Positions 36,328 through 45,243 of a stretch of DNA of 64,000 nucleotides are shown here, piece after piece; within the stretch, counting starts at the first letter, position 1; the number at the start of each line of letters is the position of its first letter. The stretch lies in contig NZ_CP080531.1 of NCBI RefSeq assembly GCF_024746835.1, forward strand, positions 4,360,001-4,424,000, written 5' to 3'. Below the pieces are notes generated by a model that searched no databases, was not told the DNA's origin, and worked only from the letters and a program-made list of their open reading frames with translations. Source of the stretch: Mesorhizobium sp. AR02 (GTDB lineage: Bacteria > Pseudomonadota > Alphaproteobacteria > Rhizobiales > Rhizobiaceae). The translations under genes were made by a program, and so were the position numbers.

Positions 36328-36789
36328 ATGAGATTGCGGGCTTTGGCAGTTTTGGGCTTGACCTTGTTGTGGAGCGGACAAGTCGTCTCGGCCGACCTGG
36401 TGGCGCCGTCGGAGCCGCAGCAGGAGGAAAAAGGCATCTGGGCGGCCATCGCATATTCGCAAGCCGATAGCAAATACGGCTTCTTCTGGGGCGCCGACAA
36501 GCGGCAGGAGGCGAAGGACATCGCACAGAAATATTGCGAGAACGCGGGCGGAAAGGCCTGCAACGTCGTCGCCGTCTTCCGCAACCATCGCCATTGGAAT
36601 GATGACGACGAAACGGGCTTTCCCTACAAGCACTGCGGTGCGCTCGCCATGGCCGACAAGGTCGAGAACCGTTTCACGCCCTGGGGCGTGAACTCGGCCG
36701 AGACCCGCCGGGAAGCCGAAGACCTCGCTTTGCAGGCCTGCCAGGCGTCGGGAGAGAAATGCAAGGTCCGCGAGTGGGTCTGCACATGA
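36328..36789 (+). CDS. DUF4189-domain exported protein
   Basis: About 153 residues with a signal peptide (MRLRALAVLGLTLLWSGQVV, cleavage near VSA). The mature part has DUF4189-like features: GIWAAIAYSQADSKYGFFWG, paired Cys in KYCENAGGKACNVVAVF, and a repeat-like tail LALQACQASGEKCKV. The ATG at 36328 follows GGAAAGGGG. Function unknown. Its stop overlaps the next start (ATGA). Confidence 0.8.
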   Translation: MRLRALAVLGLTLLWSGQVVSADLVAPSEPQQEEKGIWAAIAYSQADSKYGFFWGADKRQEAKDIAQKYCENAGGKACNVVAVFRNHRHWNDDDETGFPYKHCGALAMADKVENRFTPWGVNSAETRREAEDLALQACQASGEKCKVREWVCT

Positions 36790-37322
36790 AGCGTAGCCTC
36801 AAGGCCGCCTGCGCCAGCGGGTTAATCGCATTCTCGTTGATGTCGCCGGCAGCGGCGCAGCAACAGGTGGCGGCTGTTCCAGACGGGCCGTCATCGCTGC
36901 GTGAAGTCTATCAGGACTGGAGCGTGGCTTGCTCTGTCCAGGAGAATGCGAGGGTCTGCTCGCTTTCGCAGGACCAGGTCCAGAAGAATGGCCAAAGGCT
37001 CCTCGCCGTGGAGATACAGAGACGCGCGGACGGGTCGACGACGGCTACCTTGCTGCTGCCCTTCGGCATCTTGCTTGATTCCGGCGTGACGCTTCAGATC
37101 GACGATCAGCCGCCCTTGTCCCCGCAGCGCTTCCGGACCTGCCTGCCAACGGGTTGCATCGCGGTGTTTGCCATTGACCGGTCGGCGCTTGGAAAGCTGA
37201 GGGGAGGCGAGGTGCTGAAGCTCAATGTCACGACCGACGCAGAGACGCCGCTGACATTCCCGGTGTCGCTGCACGGCCTGACCGCGGCGCTCGACCGCAT
37301 GGTCGCGTTGAGCGCACGGTGA
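36786..37322 (+). CDS. Second IalB family protein
   Basis: About 178 residues. Signal peptide MKRSLKAACASGLIAFSLMS with cleavage after AAA. The IalB core is seen in REVYQDWSVACSVQENARVCSLSQ and FRTCLPTGCIAVFAIDR, with the same Cys pairing as the first IalB-like protein but otherwise diverged. Translationally coupled to the DUF4189 gene. Last gene of the five-gene adhesin locus. Confidence 0.85.
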   Translation: MKRSLKAACASGLIAFSLMSPAAAQQQVAAVPDGPSSLREVYQDWSVACSVQENARVCSLSQDQVQKNGQRLLAVEIQRRADGSTTATLLLPFGILLDSGVTLQIDDQPPLSPQRFRTCLPTGCIAVFAIDRSALGKLRGGEVLKLNVTTDAETPLTFPVSLHGLTAALDRMVALSAR

Positions 37323-37329
37323 AGGGAAG

Positions 37330-37355
37330 GGCGGCTGCCTTCGATGCCAGCCGCC
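37330..37355 (+). terminator. Hairpin after the adhesin/IalB operon
   Basis: GGCGGCTG and CAGCCGCC pair perfectly around a ten-base loop, eight bases after the IalB stop. There is no clear T-run, so termination efficiency is uncertain. Confidence 0.45.
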
Positions 37356-37422
37356 GCCGGGTGCCGTGGAACGTTGGCGTGCCGAGGTCGTTTAGTCCCG
37401 GTGCCATTGCCAGCGGATCGTG

Positions 37423-37527
37423 ATGATGATGAAGAAGACCTACGTCAAACCCACGCTTGTGAAACGCGGAAAACTGACCGAGCGCACGGCACAGATCGTG
37501 GCGTCCGGGGTCGTGTTGAGCGAGTGA
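37423..37527 (+). CDS. Lasso-leader-type RiPP precursor peptide (orphan)
   Basis: A 34-codon frame, MMMKKTYVKPTLVKRGKL followed by TERTAQIVASGVVLSE; the ATG at 37429 would give 32 residues. The stretch YVKPTLVKRGKLTERT fits the lasso-peptide leader rule Y-x2-P-x-L-x3-G-x-L-x3-T exactly, which is how the precursor-recognition protein reads such leaders. The region after the Thr is only 12 residues, lacks a clear Gly1 with an Asp/Glu at 7-9, and so is not a textbook lasso core. No maturation enzymes are near. Real small peptide is likely; product is unknown. Confidence 0.6.
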   Translation: MMMKKTYVKPTLVKRGKLTERTAQIVASGVVLSE

Positions 37528-37768
37528 TCCTAGCTCCTGCCGCCCATGGCTATTTTTCCCGCATCGCGCGGCGGAAGTCCTGCGTGATCGGCTCGGCGAG
37601 GTGGAAAGCACGGTGCGAGCGCCGGTCCGGATCATCGCTTCGCGACATGCCGGGCAGCAGCTTGCGACCCTCCAACCGGCGCGGACACCTCGCATGACAG
37701 CACGCCGCACAAGGGGTCATGGCAGCCCTTTCGTCGGGGCTTCGGCCCTGAATGTGAGCTGGAGGTCT

Positions 37769-38461
37769 TTACGGGTGTTGTGGTTCGGCTCTCGATTGGT
37801 CGCCAACGATAAACGACGCGCTCGCTTCGCTGACGATTGACACGTGATCCTTGGCAGCCTTGCCTGCGGCAGCACCGTCACCGCGCAGGATCGCGGTGAC
37901 GATGGCGTCATGCTCCTGCCAGGACTTGGCCAGCCGACCGGCCAGCCTGAACTGGGCGCGGCGGAAGGGGGCGAGGCGACTGCGGGTCGTCGCGGTCAGC
38001 TCTTGGATGTGCGTGCTGTGAGCGCCGCGATAGAGCCTGCTGTGGAACTCGGTGTTGAAATATTCATAGTCTTCCTCGGCGCCCAGCTGCACCAGCCGCG
38101 CCGAGGCCTGATGCTCAACCTCGAGCGCGCGGCGCTCGCTGCCGGTCATGCGCTCGGCGCAGAAGCGCGCGCATATGCCTTCCAGCTCGGCCATGCTCTC
38201 GAACATCGAGGCGAGGTGCTCCTGCGTGACGACGGCGACTATGGCGCCCCTGTTGGGCCGCCGCTCGACGAGGCCCATGGCGCTGAGCTGGCCGAGCGCC
38301 TCGCGCACCGGCGTGCGTGACACCTCGAAGCGGGCGGCAAGCGAAACCTCGTCGAGTTTTTCGCCCGGACGCAGCACACCGGTGACGATGCGGTCGCCGA
38401 TCGCCCGCACCATCTGATCGACAGTCGTGCCCGACCGGATCAACCCGCGCTTTGCCGACAA
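37769..38461 (-). CDS. GntR/FadR-family transcriptional regulator
   Basis: About 230 residues. An N-terminal winged helix (GDRIVTGVLRPGEKLDE, FEVSRTPVREALGQL) is followed by an all-helical FCD ligand domain (MAELEGICARFCAERM, FHSRLYRGAH, HDAIVTAILRGD). The preferred start is a TTG at 38461 preceded by GGAGGCGGAT; a longer frame to 38542 is open. Divergent from the triuret/biuret operon, so it is the likely local repressor. Confidence 0.85.
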   Translation of the reverse strand: MSAKRGLIRSGTTVDQMVRAIGDRIVTGVLRPGEKLDEVSLAARFEVSRTPVREALGQLSAMGLVERRPNRGAIVAVVTQEHLASMFESMAELEGICARFCAERMTGSERRALEVEHQASARLVQLGAEEDYEYFNTEFHSRLYRGAHSTHIQELTATTRSRLAPFRRAQFRLAGRLAKSWQEHDAIVTAILRGDGAAAGKAAKDHVSIVSEASASFIVGDQSRAEPQHP

Positions 38462-38677
38462 ATCCGCTTCGCCTCCCGTGCTTTGCCGTCCCAAGTCCTG
38501 AAATCCTGCCGCCAGACGGCACGATCCCGACTCAGGCCACACCTTCTATGCCTATGTTTTAATCTGCATGTCAAATTGGCTGTTTTCAAGGCAAAAAGTG
38601 TATGCAATTGCCTCTCACTTGTGCATGACCCATTGCGCCTATCATTGATTTTATTGGTTAAATTTCTTCTTATGAAT

Positions 38678-38693
38678 TGGCACAGCGATTGCA
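38678..38693 (+). promoter_or_regulatory. Sigma-54 promoter of the triuret/biuret operon
   Basis: TGGCACAGCGATTGCA matches the RpoN consensus TGGCACR-N4-TTGCW at every defined base, with GG-N10-GC spacing. It lies 60 bases before the first gene's ATG in an AT-rich gap. Implies nitrogen control through NtrC. Confidence 0.8.
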
Positions 38694-38753
38694 TGCACTT
38701 TCTTGAGAAGGCGTTAACCGACCCGGAAAGGGTCCTAAAGGGGAGCATAAGAG

Positions 38754-39881
38754 ATGACCAACCGATTCATGCTTAGCCGCCGCCAGCTGCTCAAGACCTC
38801 GGCCGCCGGGGCCGCACTCGGGCTTGCCTCCGCGGCCTTTCCCGTCGGTAGGGCCTTTGCCGCCGCTGCCACCGTCGGCTTCATCTATGTCGGGCCGAAG
38901 GACGACTATGGCTACAACCAGGCGCATGCCGAAGGGGCGGCGACGCTGAAGGGCATCGAGGGCATTACCGTCGTCGAGGAGGAGAACGTGCCGGAGACGG
39001 TCGATGTCCAGAAGACGATGGAATCGATGATCAATCTCGACGGCGCCTCGCTGATCTTCCCGACCTCATTCGGCTATTTCGACCCGCACATGCTGGCCAT
39101 GTGCGCGAAATTCCCCGACGTGCAGTTCCGCCACTGTGGCGGCATGTGGGACAAGGCCAAGCACCCGATGAATGCCGGCTCCTATTTCGGCTATATCGGC
39201 ATGGGCCAGTATCTCAACGGCGTCGTCGCCGGCCACACCTCGAAGACCAAGAAGCTCGGCTTCGTCGCCGCCAAGCCGATCCCGCAGGTGCTGCTCAACA
39301 TCAACTCCTTCCTGCTCGGCGCGCGCTCGGTCGATCCGACCATCACTTGCCAGGTCATCTTCACCGGCGAATGGTCGCTGGCGGTCAAGGAAGCGGAAGC
39401 CGCCAACGCGCTGGTCGACCAGGGCGCCGACGTCATCACCTGCCATGTCGACAGCCCGAAAGTGGTGGTCGAGACGGCCGCCGGCCGCGGCGCCTTCGTC
39501 TGCGGCTACCACGCCAACCAGAGCCCGCTGGCGCCGGAAAAATACTTGACCGGCGCCGAATGGAACTGGGCCAAGGTCTACAAGATGTTCGTCGACGATC
39601 TCGTCGCCGGCACACCGCTGCCCAACTTCACCCGCGGCGGCCTGGCCGACGGCTTCGTCAAGATGAGCCCGCTCGGCCCCGCCGTTGGCGAGCCGGCGCG
39701 CAAGCAGTTCGACGCCACGCTGGCCGAAATGATGAAGGGCGGCTTCGCCGTCATCAAGGGTCCGCTGAAGAGCAACAAGGGCGCTGTCGTCGCGACAGCA
39801 GGCCAGGCCTTCCCGGAAACCGCCATCGAACTCGAGAGCATGGACTATCTGGTCGAGGGCGTCGTCGGCTCGACCGCGTGA
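38754..39881 (+). CDS. BMP-family ABC transporter substrate-binding protein
   Basis: A 375-residue protein with a twin-Arg signal (LSRRQLLKTSAAGAALG, cleavage after AFA). The mature start VGFIYVGPKDDYGYNQAH is the BMP/Med family pattern. Family members bind nucleosides or similar nitrogen-rich planar compounds. Here it is followed by matching permeases and ATPase and by hydrolases for urea oligomers, so the ligand is probably biuret, triuret or a relative. Confidence 0.9.
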   Translation: MTNRFMLSRRQLLKTSAAGAALGLASAAFPVGRAFAAAATVGFIYVGPKDDYGYNQAHAEGAATLKGIEGITVVEEENVPETVDVQKTMESMINLDGASLIFPTSFGYFDPHMLAMCAKFPDVQFRHCGGMWDKAKHPMNAGSYFGYIGMGQYLNGVVAGHTSKTKKLGFVAAKPIPQVLLNINSFLLGARSVDPTITCQVIFTGEWSLAVKEAEAANALVDQGADVITCHVDSPKVVVETAAGRGAFVCGYHANQSPLAPEKYLTGAEWNWAKVYKMFVDDLVAGTPLPNFTRGGLADGFVKMSPLGPAVGEPARKQFDATLAEMMKGGFAVIKGPLKSNKGAVVATAGQAFPETAIELESMDYLVEGVVGSTA

Positions 39882-39899
39882 TCTGAGGGGAGCGGGGCG

Positions 39900-41042
39900 A
39901 TGACGGATACGGTGACAGGGGCCGGCGTGCCGGCACTCTTCGGCGCCAGGGTCTATCCGGCGGCGCTCGAATGGATCGCGCGGCGGGCGGAGGCTTTCGT
40001 CATTCCGCTGGTGGCGCTGATCGTCGGCATGGCGCTGTTCAGCCTGTTCATCGCGCTTGTCGGCAAGTCACCGATCCTGCTCTACGAGACCATGTGGCGG
40101 GGCGGCTTCGGTTCCTGGTTCTCCATCCAGAACTCGCTGTCGCGGGCCGCACCGCTGCTTCTGGCGGCGCTGTGCGTCGCGCTGCCGGCGCGGCTTGGCC
40201 TCGTCGTCATCGGCGGCGAGGGCGCCATCGTGCTCGGCGGCGTCGCCGCCGCTGCCATCGGCGTCGCGTTGAGCGGCGCGCCTTCCCCAATCGTCATTCT
40301 TGCCATGGGCGTGGCGGGCATGGCCGCCGGCGGCATCTGGATCGGTGCCGTCGGCGCGCTGCGCCACTATCGGGCCGTCAACGAAACCATTTCCAGCCTG
40401 CTGATGGCCTACATCGCCATCGCGCTGATGAACCAGCTGGTGGAGGGGCCGTTGCGCGATCCGGCCTCGCTCAACAAGCCGTCGACGCAGCCGCTGGCGG
40501 ATATCTACCGCATCGGCAACATTCCAGGCATGGACGTGCATTGGGGGCTGGTCGTCGGTGTTGTCGCCTGCATCCTCTCGTGGGTGCTCATCGAAAAGAC
40601 CCGCTGGGGTTTCGCCGCGCGCATCGCCGGCGGCAATGTGCGGGCCGCACAGGTGCAGGGACTGGCCGTCGGGCCGCTTATCGTCGGCTTCACCGCGCTG
40701 GCCGGCGGCTTTGCCGGGCTGGCCGGCATGCTGGAGGTCGCCGCCGTGCAAGGCAGCGCCAATGCCTCGCTCGCCGCCGGCTACGGCTACACCGGCATCC
40801 TCGTCGCCTTCCTGGCCCGCCACAACCCGCTGGCCATCATTCCGGTCGCCATCCTGCTCGGCGGCATCGACGCCTCCGGCGGGCTGATCCAGCGCCGCCT
40901 GGACCTGCCCGACGCCACCGTGCTGGTGCTGCAAGGCATGATCTTCATCGTCATCCTGTTCAGCGAAACCTTCTACGGCCGCTTCAAGGCCTTCAATCCC
41001 GATCTTTGGAAGCGGCCCGATCTCGTGCGGGGGACTGCCTGA
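39900..41042 (+). CDS. BMP-type ABC transporter permease 1
   Basis: A 380-residue membrane protein with about nine helices and the family motifs LVVIGGEGAIVLGGVAAAA, NETISSLLMAYIAIALMNQLVEG and GFTALAGGFAGLAGMLEV. Its stop overlaps the start of permease 2 (TGATG). A GAGGGGAG site precedes the ATG. Confidence 0.9.
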   Translation: MTDTVTGAGVPALFGARVYPAALEWIARRAEAFVIPLVALIVGMALFSLFIALVGKSPILLYETMWRGGFGSWFSIQNSLSRAAPLLLAALCVALPARLGLVVIGGEGAIVLGGVAAAAIGVALSGAPSPIVILAMGVAGMAAGGIWIGAVGALRHYRAVNETISSLLMAYIAIALMNQLVEGPLRDPASLNKPSTQPLADIYRIGNIPGMDVHWGLVVGVVACILSWVLIEKTRWGFAARIAGGNVRAAQVQGLAVGPLIVGFTALAGGFAGLAGMLEVAAVQGSANASLAAGYGYTGILVAFLARHNPLAIIPVAILLGGIDASGGLIQRRLDLPDATVLVLQGMIFIVILFSETFYGRFKAFNPDLWKRPDLVRGTA

Positions 41043-41968
41043 TGGATGCGACCGAGATCGGCCTCTGGGGCGTGCCGCTTGCCATACTGGGCGGCGCCAT
41101 CCGCGTGTCGACGCCCTTCATCTTCGTCTCGCTGGGCGAGGCGATCACCGAGCGTTCCGGCCGCATCAATCTGGGGCTCGAAGGCACGCTCGTCTTCGGC
41201 GCCATGACTGCCTATGCGGTGGCGGTGATGACCAACTCGCCCTGGCTCGGCCTACTTGCCGCCGCCTTCGCCGGCCTGTGCTTTGGCCTGTTCCATGGCT
41301 GGATCTGCAAATTCCCGAAGGTGAACGACATCGCCATCGGCATCGCGCTGATGCTGTTCGGCTCGGGCCTCGCCTTCTTCTTCGGCAAGCCGTTCATCAA
41401 GCCGAAGGCGCCCAATCTGCCGGCCATTCCTTTCGGCGGCTGGTCCGATATTCCACAGGTGCAAGCGGCGCTCGACGTCAATGTGCTGTTCCTGATCGGT
41501 GCCGTTCTGTCGGTCATCCTGTGGTGGGCCTTCCGAAACACACGCGCCGGCCTCATCGTGCGCGTCGTCGGCGACAGTTCTGATGCGGCACGCGCCATGG
41601 GCCTCAACCCCGATACGGTGCGGCTGCTCGCCACCGGCGTTGGCGGTGCGCTGGCCGGCATCGGCGGCGCCTACCTGTCGCTCTACTATCCCGGCAGCTG
41701 GACCGAGCGCATCTCGTCGGGCCAGGGCCTGATGGCGGTGGCGCTGGTTATCTTCGCGCGCTGGAACCCGCTCGGCTGCTTTGCCGCAGCCCTTTTGTTC
41801 GGTGGGGCAGGGGCGCTCGGACCAGCGCTGCAATCGGTCGGCGTCACGCAGGGCTACTACCTGTTCTACGCCGCGCCCTACATCCTCACCCTCATCATCA
41901 TGATCGCCACCTCGTCGCCGACACGCTCGCTTGCGGGCGCGCCGGGCGAATTGTCGATCACCAAATGA
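41042..41968 (+). CDS. BMP-type ABC transporter permease 2
   Basis: A 308-residue membrane protein. The first cytoplasmic part has [20 protein letters not shown], and the coupling loop is [21 protein letters not shown]. It forms a heterodimeric channel with permease 1. The ATG is chosen because of the TGATG overlap. Confidence 0.9.
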   Translation: MDATEIGLWGVPLAILGGAIRVSTPFIFVSLGEAITERSGRINLGLEGTLVFGAMTAYAVAVMTNSPWLGLLAAAFAGLCFGLFHGWICKFPKVNDIAIGIALMLFGSGLAFFFGKPFIKPKAPNLPAIPFGGWSDIPQVQAALDVNVLFLIGAVLSVILWWAFRNTRAGLIVRVVGDSSDAARAMGLNPDTVRLLATGVGGALAGIGGAYLSLYYPGSWTERISSGQGLMAVALVIFARWNPLGCFAAALLFGGAGALGPALQSVGVTQGYYLFYAAPYILTLIIMIATSSPTRSLAGAPGELSITK

Positions 41969-41996
41969 CTGGCACCAAATGACTGGAGTTTTGCCT

Positions 41997-42698
41997 ATGA
42001 ACGCCAGAGCCGAATTCACCCAGCACACGATCGACGCCGAGCCTTATCCGTGGCCCTACAATGGCGACCTGCGGCCCGACAACACGGCGCTGATCATCAT
42101 CGACATGCAGACCGATTTCTGCGGGCCGGGCGGCTATGTCGACCATATGGGTTACGATCTGTCGCTGGTGCGCGCGCCGATCGAGCCGATCAAGGCGGTG
42201 CTCTCGACGATGCGGGCCAAGGGCTACACCATCATCCACACGCGCGAGGGGCACCGGCCCGACCTTGCCGACCTGCCGGCCAACAAGCGCTGGCGCTCGC
42301 GCCGCATCAATGCCGGCATCGGCGACCCCGGTCCGTGCGGGCGCATCCTGGTGCGCGGCGAGCCGGGCTGGGACATCATCCCCGACCTCTACCCGATCGA
42401 GGGCGAGCCGATCATCGACAAGCCCGGCAAGGGCTCGTTCTGCGCCACCGACCTGGAGCTGATCCTCAACCAGCGCGGCATACAGAATATCGTGCTGACC
42501 GGCATCACCACGGATGTCTGCGTGCACACCACCATGCGCGAGGCCAATGACCGCGGCTATGAATGCATGATGCTGGAGGATTGCTGCGGGGCGACCGACC
42601 ACGGCAACCATCTTGCGGCGATCAAGATGATCAAGATGCAGGGCGGCGTCTTCGGCACGGTGTCGAATTCGAAGGCGCTCGTCGCGCAGCTGCCGTGA
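41997..42698 (+). CDS. biuH: Biuret amidohydrolase (isochorismatase-like fold)
   Basis: A 233-residue cysteine hydrolase. The catalytic triad falls at D36 (IIIDMQTDF), K142 (DKPGKGSF) and C175 ([10 protein letters not shown]), with Q215 after it; from memory these are exactly the positions reported for BiuH of Rhizobium leguminosarum, and the N-terminal [15 protein letters not shown] region also matches my recollection of that enzyme. It hydrolyses biuret to allophanate and ammonia. Sits between permease 2 and the ATPase gene, unusual but on the same transcript. A TGGAG site precedes the ATG. Confidence 0.88.
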   Translation: MNARAEFTQHTIDAEPYPWPYNGDLRPDNTALIIIDMQTDFCGPGGYVDHMGYDLSLVRAPIEPIKAVLSTMRAKGYTIIHTREGHRPDLADLPANKRWRSRRINAGIGDPGPCGRILVRGEPGWDIIPDLYPIEGEPIIDKPGKGSFCATDLELILNQRGIQNIVLTGITTDVCVHTTMREANDRGYECMMLEDCCGATDHGNHLAAIKMIKMQGGVFGTVSNSKALVAQLP

Positions 42699-42708
42699 GG
42701 AGGGCGGG

Positions 42709-44232
42709 ATGAGTGACAGGAAAGCGGTCGGCGTCGAGACCATCGGCATGACCATGCGCTTCGGCGCCTTCACGGCGCTGGACGCCGTGTCGGTGAAAGT
42801 GCCGGCGGGCTCCTTCCACGCGCTGCTCGGCGAGAACGGCGCCGGCAAGTCGACGCTGGTCAAGTGCATGATGGGTTTTTATCACCCGACCTCCGGCGAC
42901 ATCCTCGTCGATGGCCGCGAGGTGGCGATCGCCAGTCCGCGCGACGCCTCGGCGCTCGGGCTCGGTATGGTCTACCAGCACTTTACCCTCGTCCCCTCGC
43001 TGACCGGTGCGGAAAACCTCGTCATCTCGCGCGAAAAGGTTCCCGGCATCATCGATTGGCGCAAGGAGCGCGGCGAGCTTGCCGTGTTCATGGAGCGCAT
43101 GCCGTTCAAGCTGCCGCTCGACGTCAAGGTGGCGGAGCTTGCGGCGGGTGAGAAGCAGAAGCTCGAAATCATCAAGCAGCTCTATCTCGGCCGCTCCTTC
43201 CTGGTGCTGGACGAGCCGACCTCGGTGCTGACGCCCGGCGAAGCGCAGGAGGTGCTGGGGCTGGTGCGCGACATTACCAAGGCGGGCGACCTCACCGTGC
43301 TGATGATCTCGCACAAATTCCATGAGGTCACTGCCTTCGCCGACGATGTCAGCGTGCTGCGCAAGGGCAAGCTGACGGGAACCGGCCGCGTCGCCGATCT
43401 CGACCACAAGGCGATGGCGGCGATGATGATCGGCGACCAGCCGATCGCGACTCTCGACAGCCGTGCGGCGCCGAAGCCGGATGCCGAGATCGTGCTCAGG
43501 GTCAAATCGCTGAAGGCGCCGGACAGGACCGGGCTGAAGTCGATCCGCATCGAGGACCTCGGCGTGCGTTCGGGTGAGATCGTCGGCATCGCCGGCATTT
43601 CCGGCAATGGCCAGAAGGAATTCCTCGAAGTTCTGGCCGGCCAGCGGCCGCGTGACGGAGGCGAGGTGCTGGTGCGCGGTTCCGCTTATGCGGCAACGCG
43701 CGCCGAGGCGCGCGCGCTCAATGTGCGGCTCATTCCCGAGGAGCCGTTGAAGAATGCCTGCGCACCGAAAATGACGGTGGCCGAGAACATCTCCTTCCGC
43801 ACCTTCGACATGGACGGCAACGGTCGGCCGGTGAGTTGGATCAGCACCAGCGCCATCCGTGCCTTCAGCGCCAGGCTGGTCGAGCAGTTCAAGGTCAAGG
43901 CCGCCTCGCTGTCCTCGCCCATCGCCTCGCTGTCGGGCGGCAATGTGCAGCGCGCGGTGCTGGCGCGCGAACTGACCGGCGAGGTCGACCTGCTGATCGT
44001 CTCCAACCCATGCTTCGGCCTCGATTTCTCGGCCGTCGCCGAAATCCGCGCCCGCATCATGAAGGCGCGCAATGCGGGTGCGGCCGTGCTGTTGATGTCG
44101 GAAGACCTCGACGAGCTGCTGGAACTGTCGGACCGTATCTTCGTCATGTCGGACGGGGCGCTGGTCTACGAAACGCCGATCGCGCAAGCGAGCGTGCAAA
44201 CCATCGGCGAGCATATGGCGGGACATCACTGA
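42709..44232 (+). CDS. BMP-type ABC transporter ATP-binding protein (two ATPase domains)
   Basis: A 507-residue fused double ATPase of the sugar/nucleoside class. Domain 1 has Walker [10 protein letters not shown] and [13 protein letters not shown]; domain 2 has a degenerate Walker A ([10 protein letters not shown]) and [17 protein letters not shown], ending in [14 protein letters not shown] Walker B ([15 protein letters not shown]). A degenerate second site is typical of this family. Its stop overlaps the next start (TGATG). Confidence 0.9.
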   Translation: MSDRKAVGVETIGMTMRFGAFTALDAVSVKVPAGSFHALLGENGAGKSTLVKCMMGFYHPTSGDILVDGREVAIASPRDASALGLGMVYQHFTLVPSLTGAENLVISREKVPGIIDWRKERGELAVFMERMPFKLPLDVKVAELAAGEKQKLEIIKQLYLGRSFLVLDEPTSVLTPGEAQEVLGLVRDITKAGDLTVLMISHKFHEVTAFADDVSVLRKGKLTGTGRVADLDHKAMAAMMIGDQPIATLDSRAAPKPDAEIVLRVKSLKAPDRTGLKSIRIEDLGVRSGEIVGIAGISGNGQKEFLEVLAGQRPRDGGEVLVRGSAYAATRAEARALNVRLIPEEPLKNACAPKMTVAENISFRTFDMDGNGRPVSWISTSAIRAFSARLVEQFKVKAASLSSPIASLSGGNVQRAVLARELTGEVDLLIVSNPCFGLDFSAVAEIRARIMKARNAGAAVLLMSEDLDELLELSDRIFVMSDGALVYETPIAQASVQTIGEHMAGHH

Positions 44233-44900
44233 TGGCGGAGATCGACGCGCAGCCTTTTGCCTTTGCGTTCAAGCCGGATTCCCTGGCTCTGGTCGTCATC
44301 GACATGCAGCGCGATTTCGCCGAGCCCGGCGGTTTTGGCGCGAGCCTCGGCAACGATGTCAGCCGGATCACGGCCATCGTGCCGACGGTGAAGCGGCTGA
44401 TCGAAGGGTTCCGCACCGCCGGCCTGCCGGTGATCCACACGATGGAGTGCCACAAAGCCGACCTTTCCGACCTGCCGCCGGCCAAGCGCAATCGCGGCAA
44501 TCCGTCGATCCGCATCGGCGATGTCGGACCGATGGGCCGGGTGCTGATCGTCGGCGAGCCGGGTACGGCAATCCTCGACGAGCTCAAGCCGCTGCCCGGC
44601 GAGATCGTCATCGAGAAGCCCGGCAAGGGCGCCTTCTACGCGACCAGGCTCAGTGATGAGCTGAAGCGGCTCGGCGCACAGCAACTGATTTTCGCCGGCG
44701 TCACCACCGAGGTCTGCGTGCAGACGACGATGCGCGAGGCCAATGATCGCGGCTATGAGTGCCTGCTGGCCGAGGACGCCACGGAAAGTTATTTCCCCGA
44801 GTTCAAGGCGGCGGCCATCGCCATGATCCGCGCGCAGGGCGCCATCGTCGGCTGGACGGCAACGACCGACCAGGTGCTGCAGGGACTTGCCCATGGCTAA
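44232..44900 (+). CDS. Second isochorismatase-like amidohydrolase, triuret hydrolase candidate
   Basis: A 222-residue paralogue of the BiuH-like enzyme with the same triad at D24 (VVIDMQRDF), K129 (EKPGKGAF) and C162 ([10 protein letters not shown]), and Q202 in the BiuH Q215 position. It has a shorter N-terminus and different substrate-pocket residues (GFGASLGND in place of GYVDHMGYD). Triuret hydrolase TrtA belongs to this fold and is known to occur with BiuH and AtzF; that makes TrtA the leading guess. Ureidoacrylate-type (RutB) activity is an alternative. Confidence 0.72.
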   Translation: MAEIDAQPFAFAFKPDSLALVVIDMQRDFAEPGGFGASLGNDVSRITAIVPTVKRLIEGFRTAGLPVIHTMECHKADLSDLPPAKRNRGNPSIRIGDVGPMGRVLIVGEPGTAILDELKPLPGEIVIEKPGKGAFYATRLSDELKRLGAQQLIFAGVTTEVCVQTTMREANDRGYECLLAEDATESYFPEFKAAAIAMIRAQGAIVGWTATTDQVLQGLAHG

Positions 44901-45243
44901 TCTCAGTTTTGCCGGTCTCGTCGATGGCGGTTGGCGCGAGCTGGCGTTCGAGCCTTTTCGCGACGGCATCACCGTGCACTGGCTGCTCAAGGGCGGACCG
45001 GTCGAACCGTCGGTGGCGATCCTCGACTACCGGGCGGGCGCCAGCGTGCCGCGCCACCGCCATGTCGGGCTGGAAACCATCGTCGTGCTCGAGGGCACGC
45101 AGAGCGACGAGAATGGCTGTTATCCCGCGGGCAGCGTCATCCTGAACCCGGTCGGGACCGAGCATTCGGTGTGGACGAAGGACGGCTGCGTCGTGCTGAT
45201 CCAGTGGGACCTGCCGGTGATTATTCTGGGAGAGGCCACATGA
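44893..45243 (+). CDS. Small cupin-domain protein
   Basis: A 116-residue single cupin. Motif 1 is [22 protein letters not shown] with two His and one Glu as metal ligands; motif 2 is [12 protein letters not shown]. ChrR/anti-sigma-like cupins look similar, but there is no sigma factor here. It overlaps the preceding gene by eight bases and the atzF start by ATGA, so is fully coupled. A role in substrate handling or sensing is possible but unknown. Confidence 0.8.
   Translation: MANLSFAGLVDGGWRELAFEPFRDGITVHWLLKGGPVEPSVAILDYRAGASVPRHRHVGLETIVVLEGTQSDENGCYPAGSVILNPVGTEHSVWTKDGCVVLIQWDLPVIILGEAT

Noticed and set aside
37528..37768. Small frames between the RiPP-like peptide and the GntR gene (possible maturation enzymes)
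   Set aside because: Too short, no lasso cyclase, protease or recognition-domain motifs.
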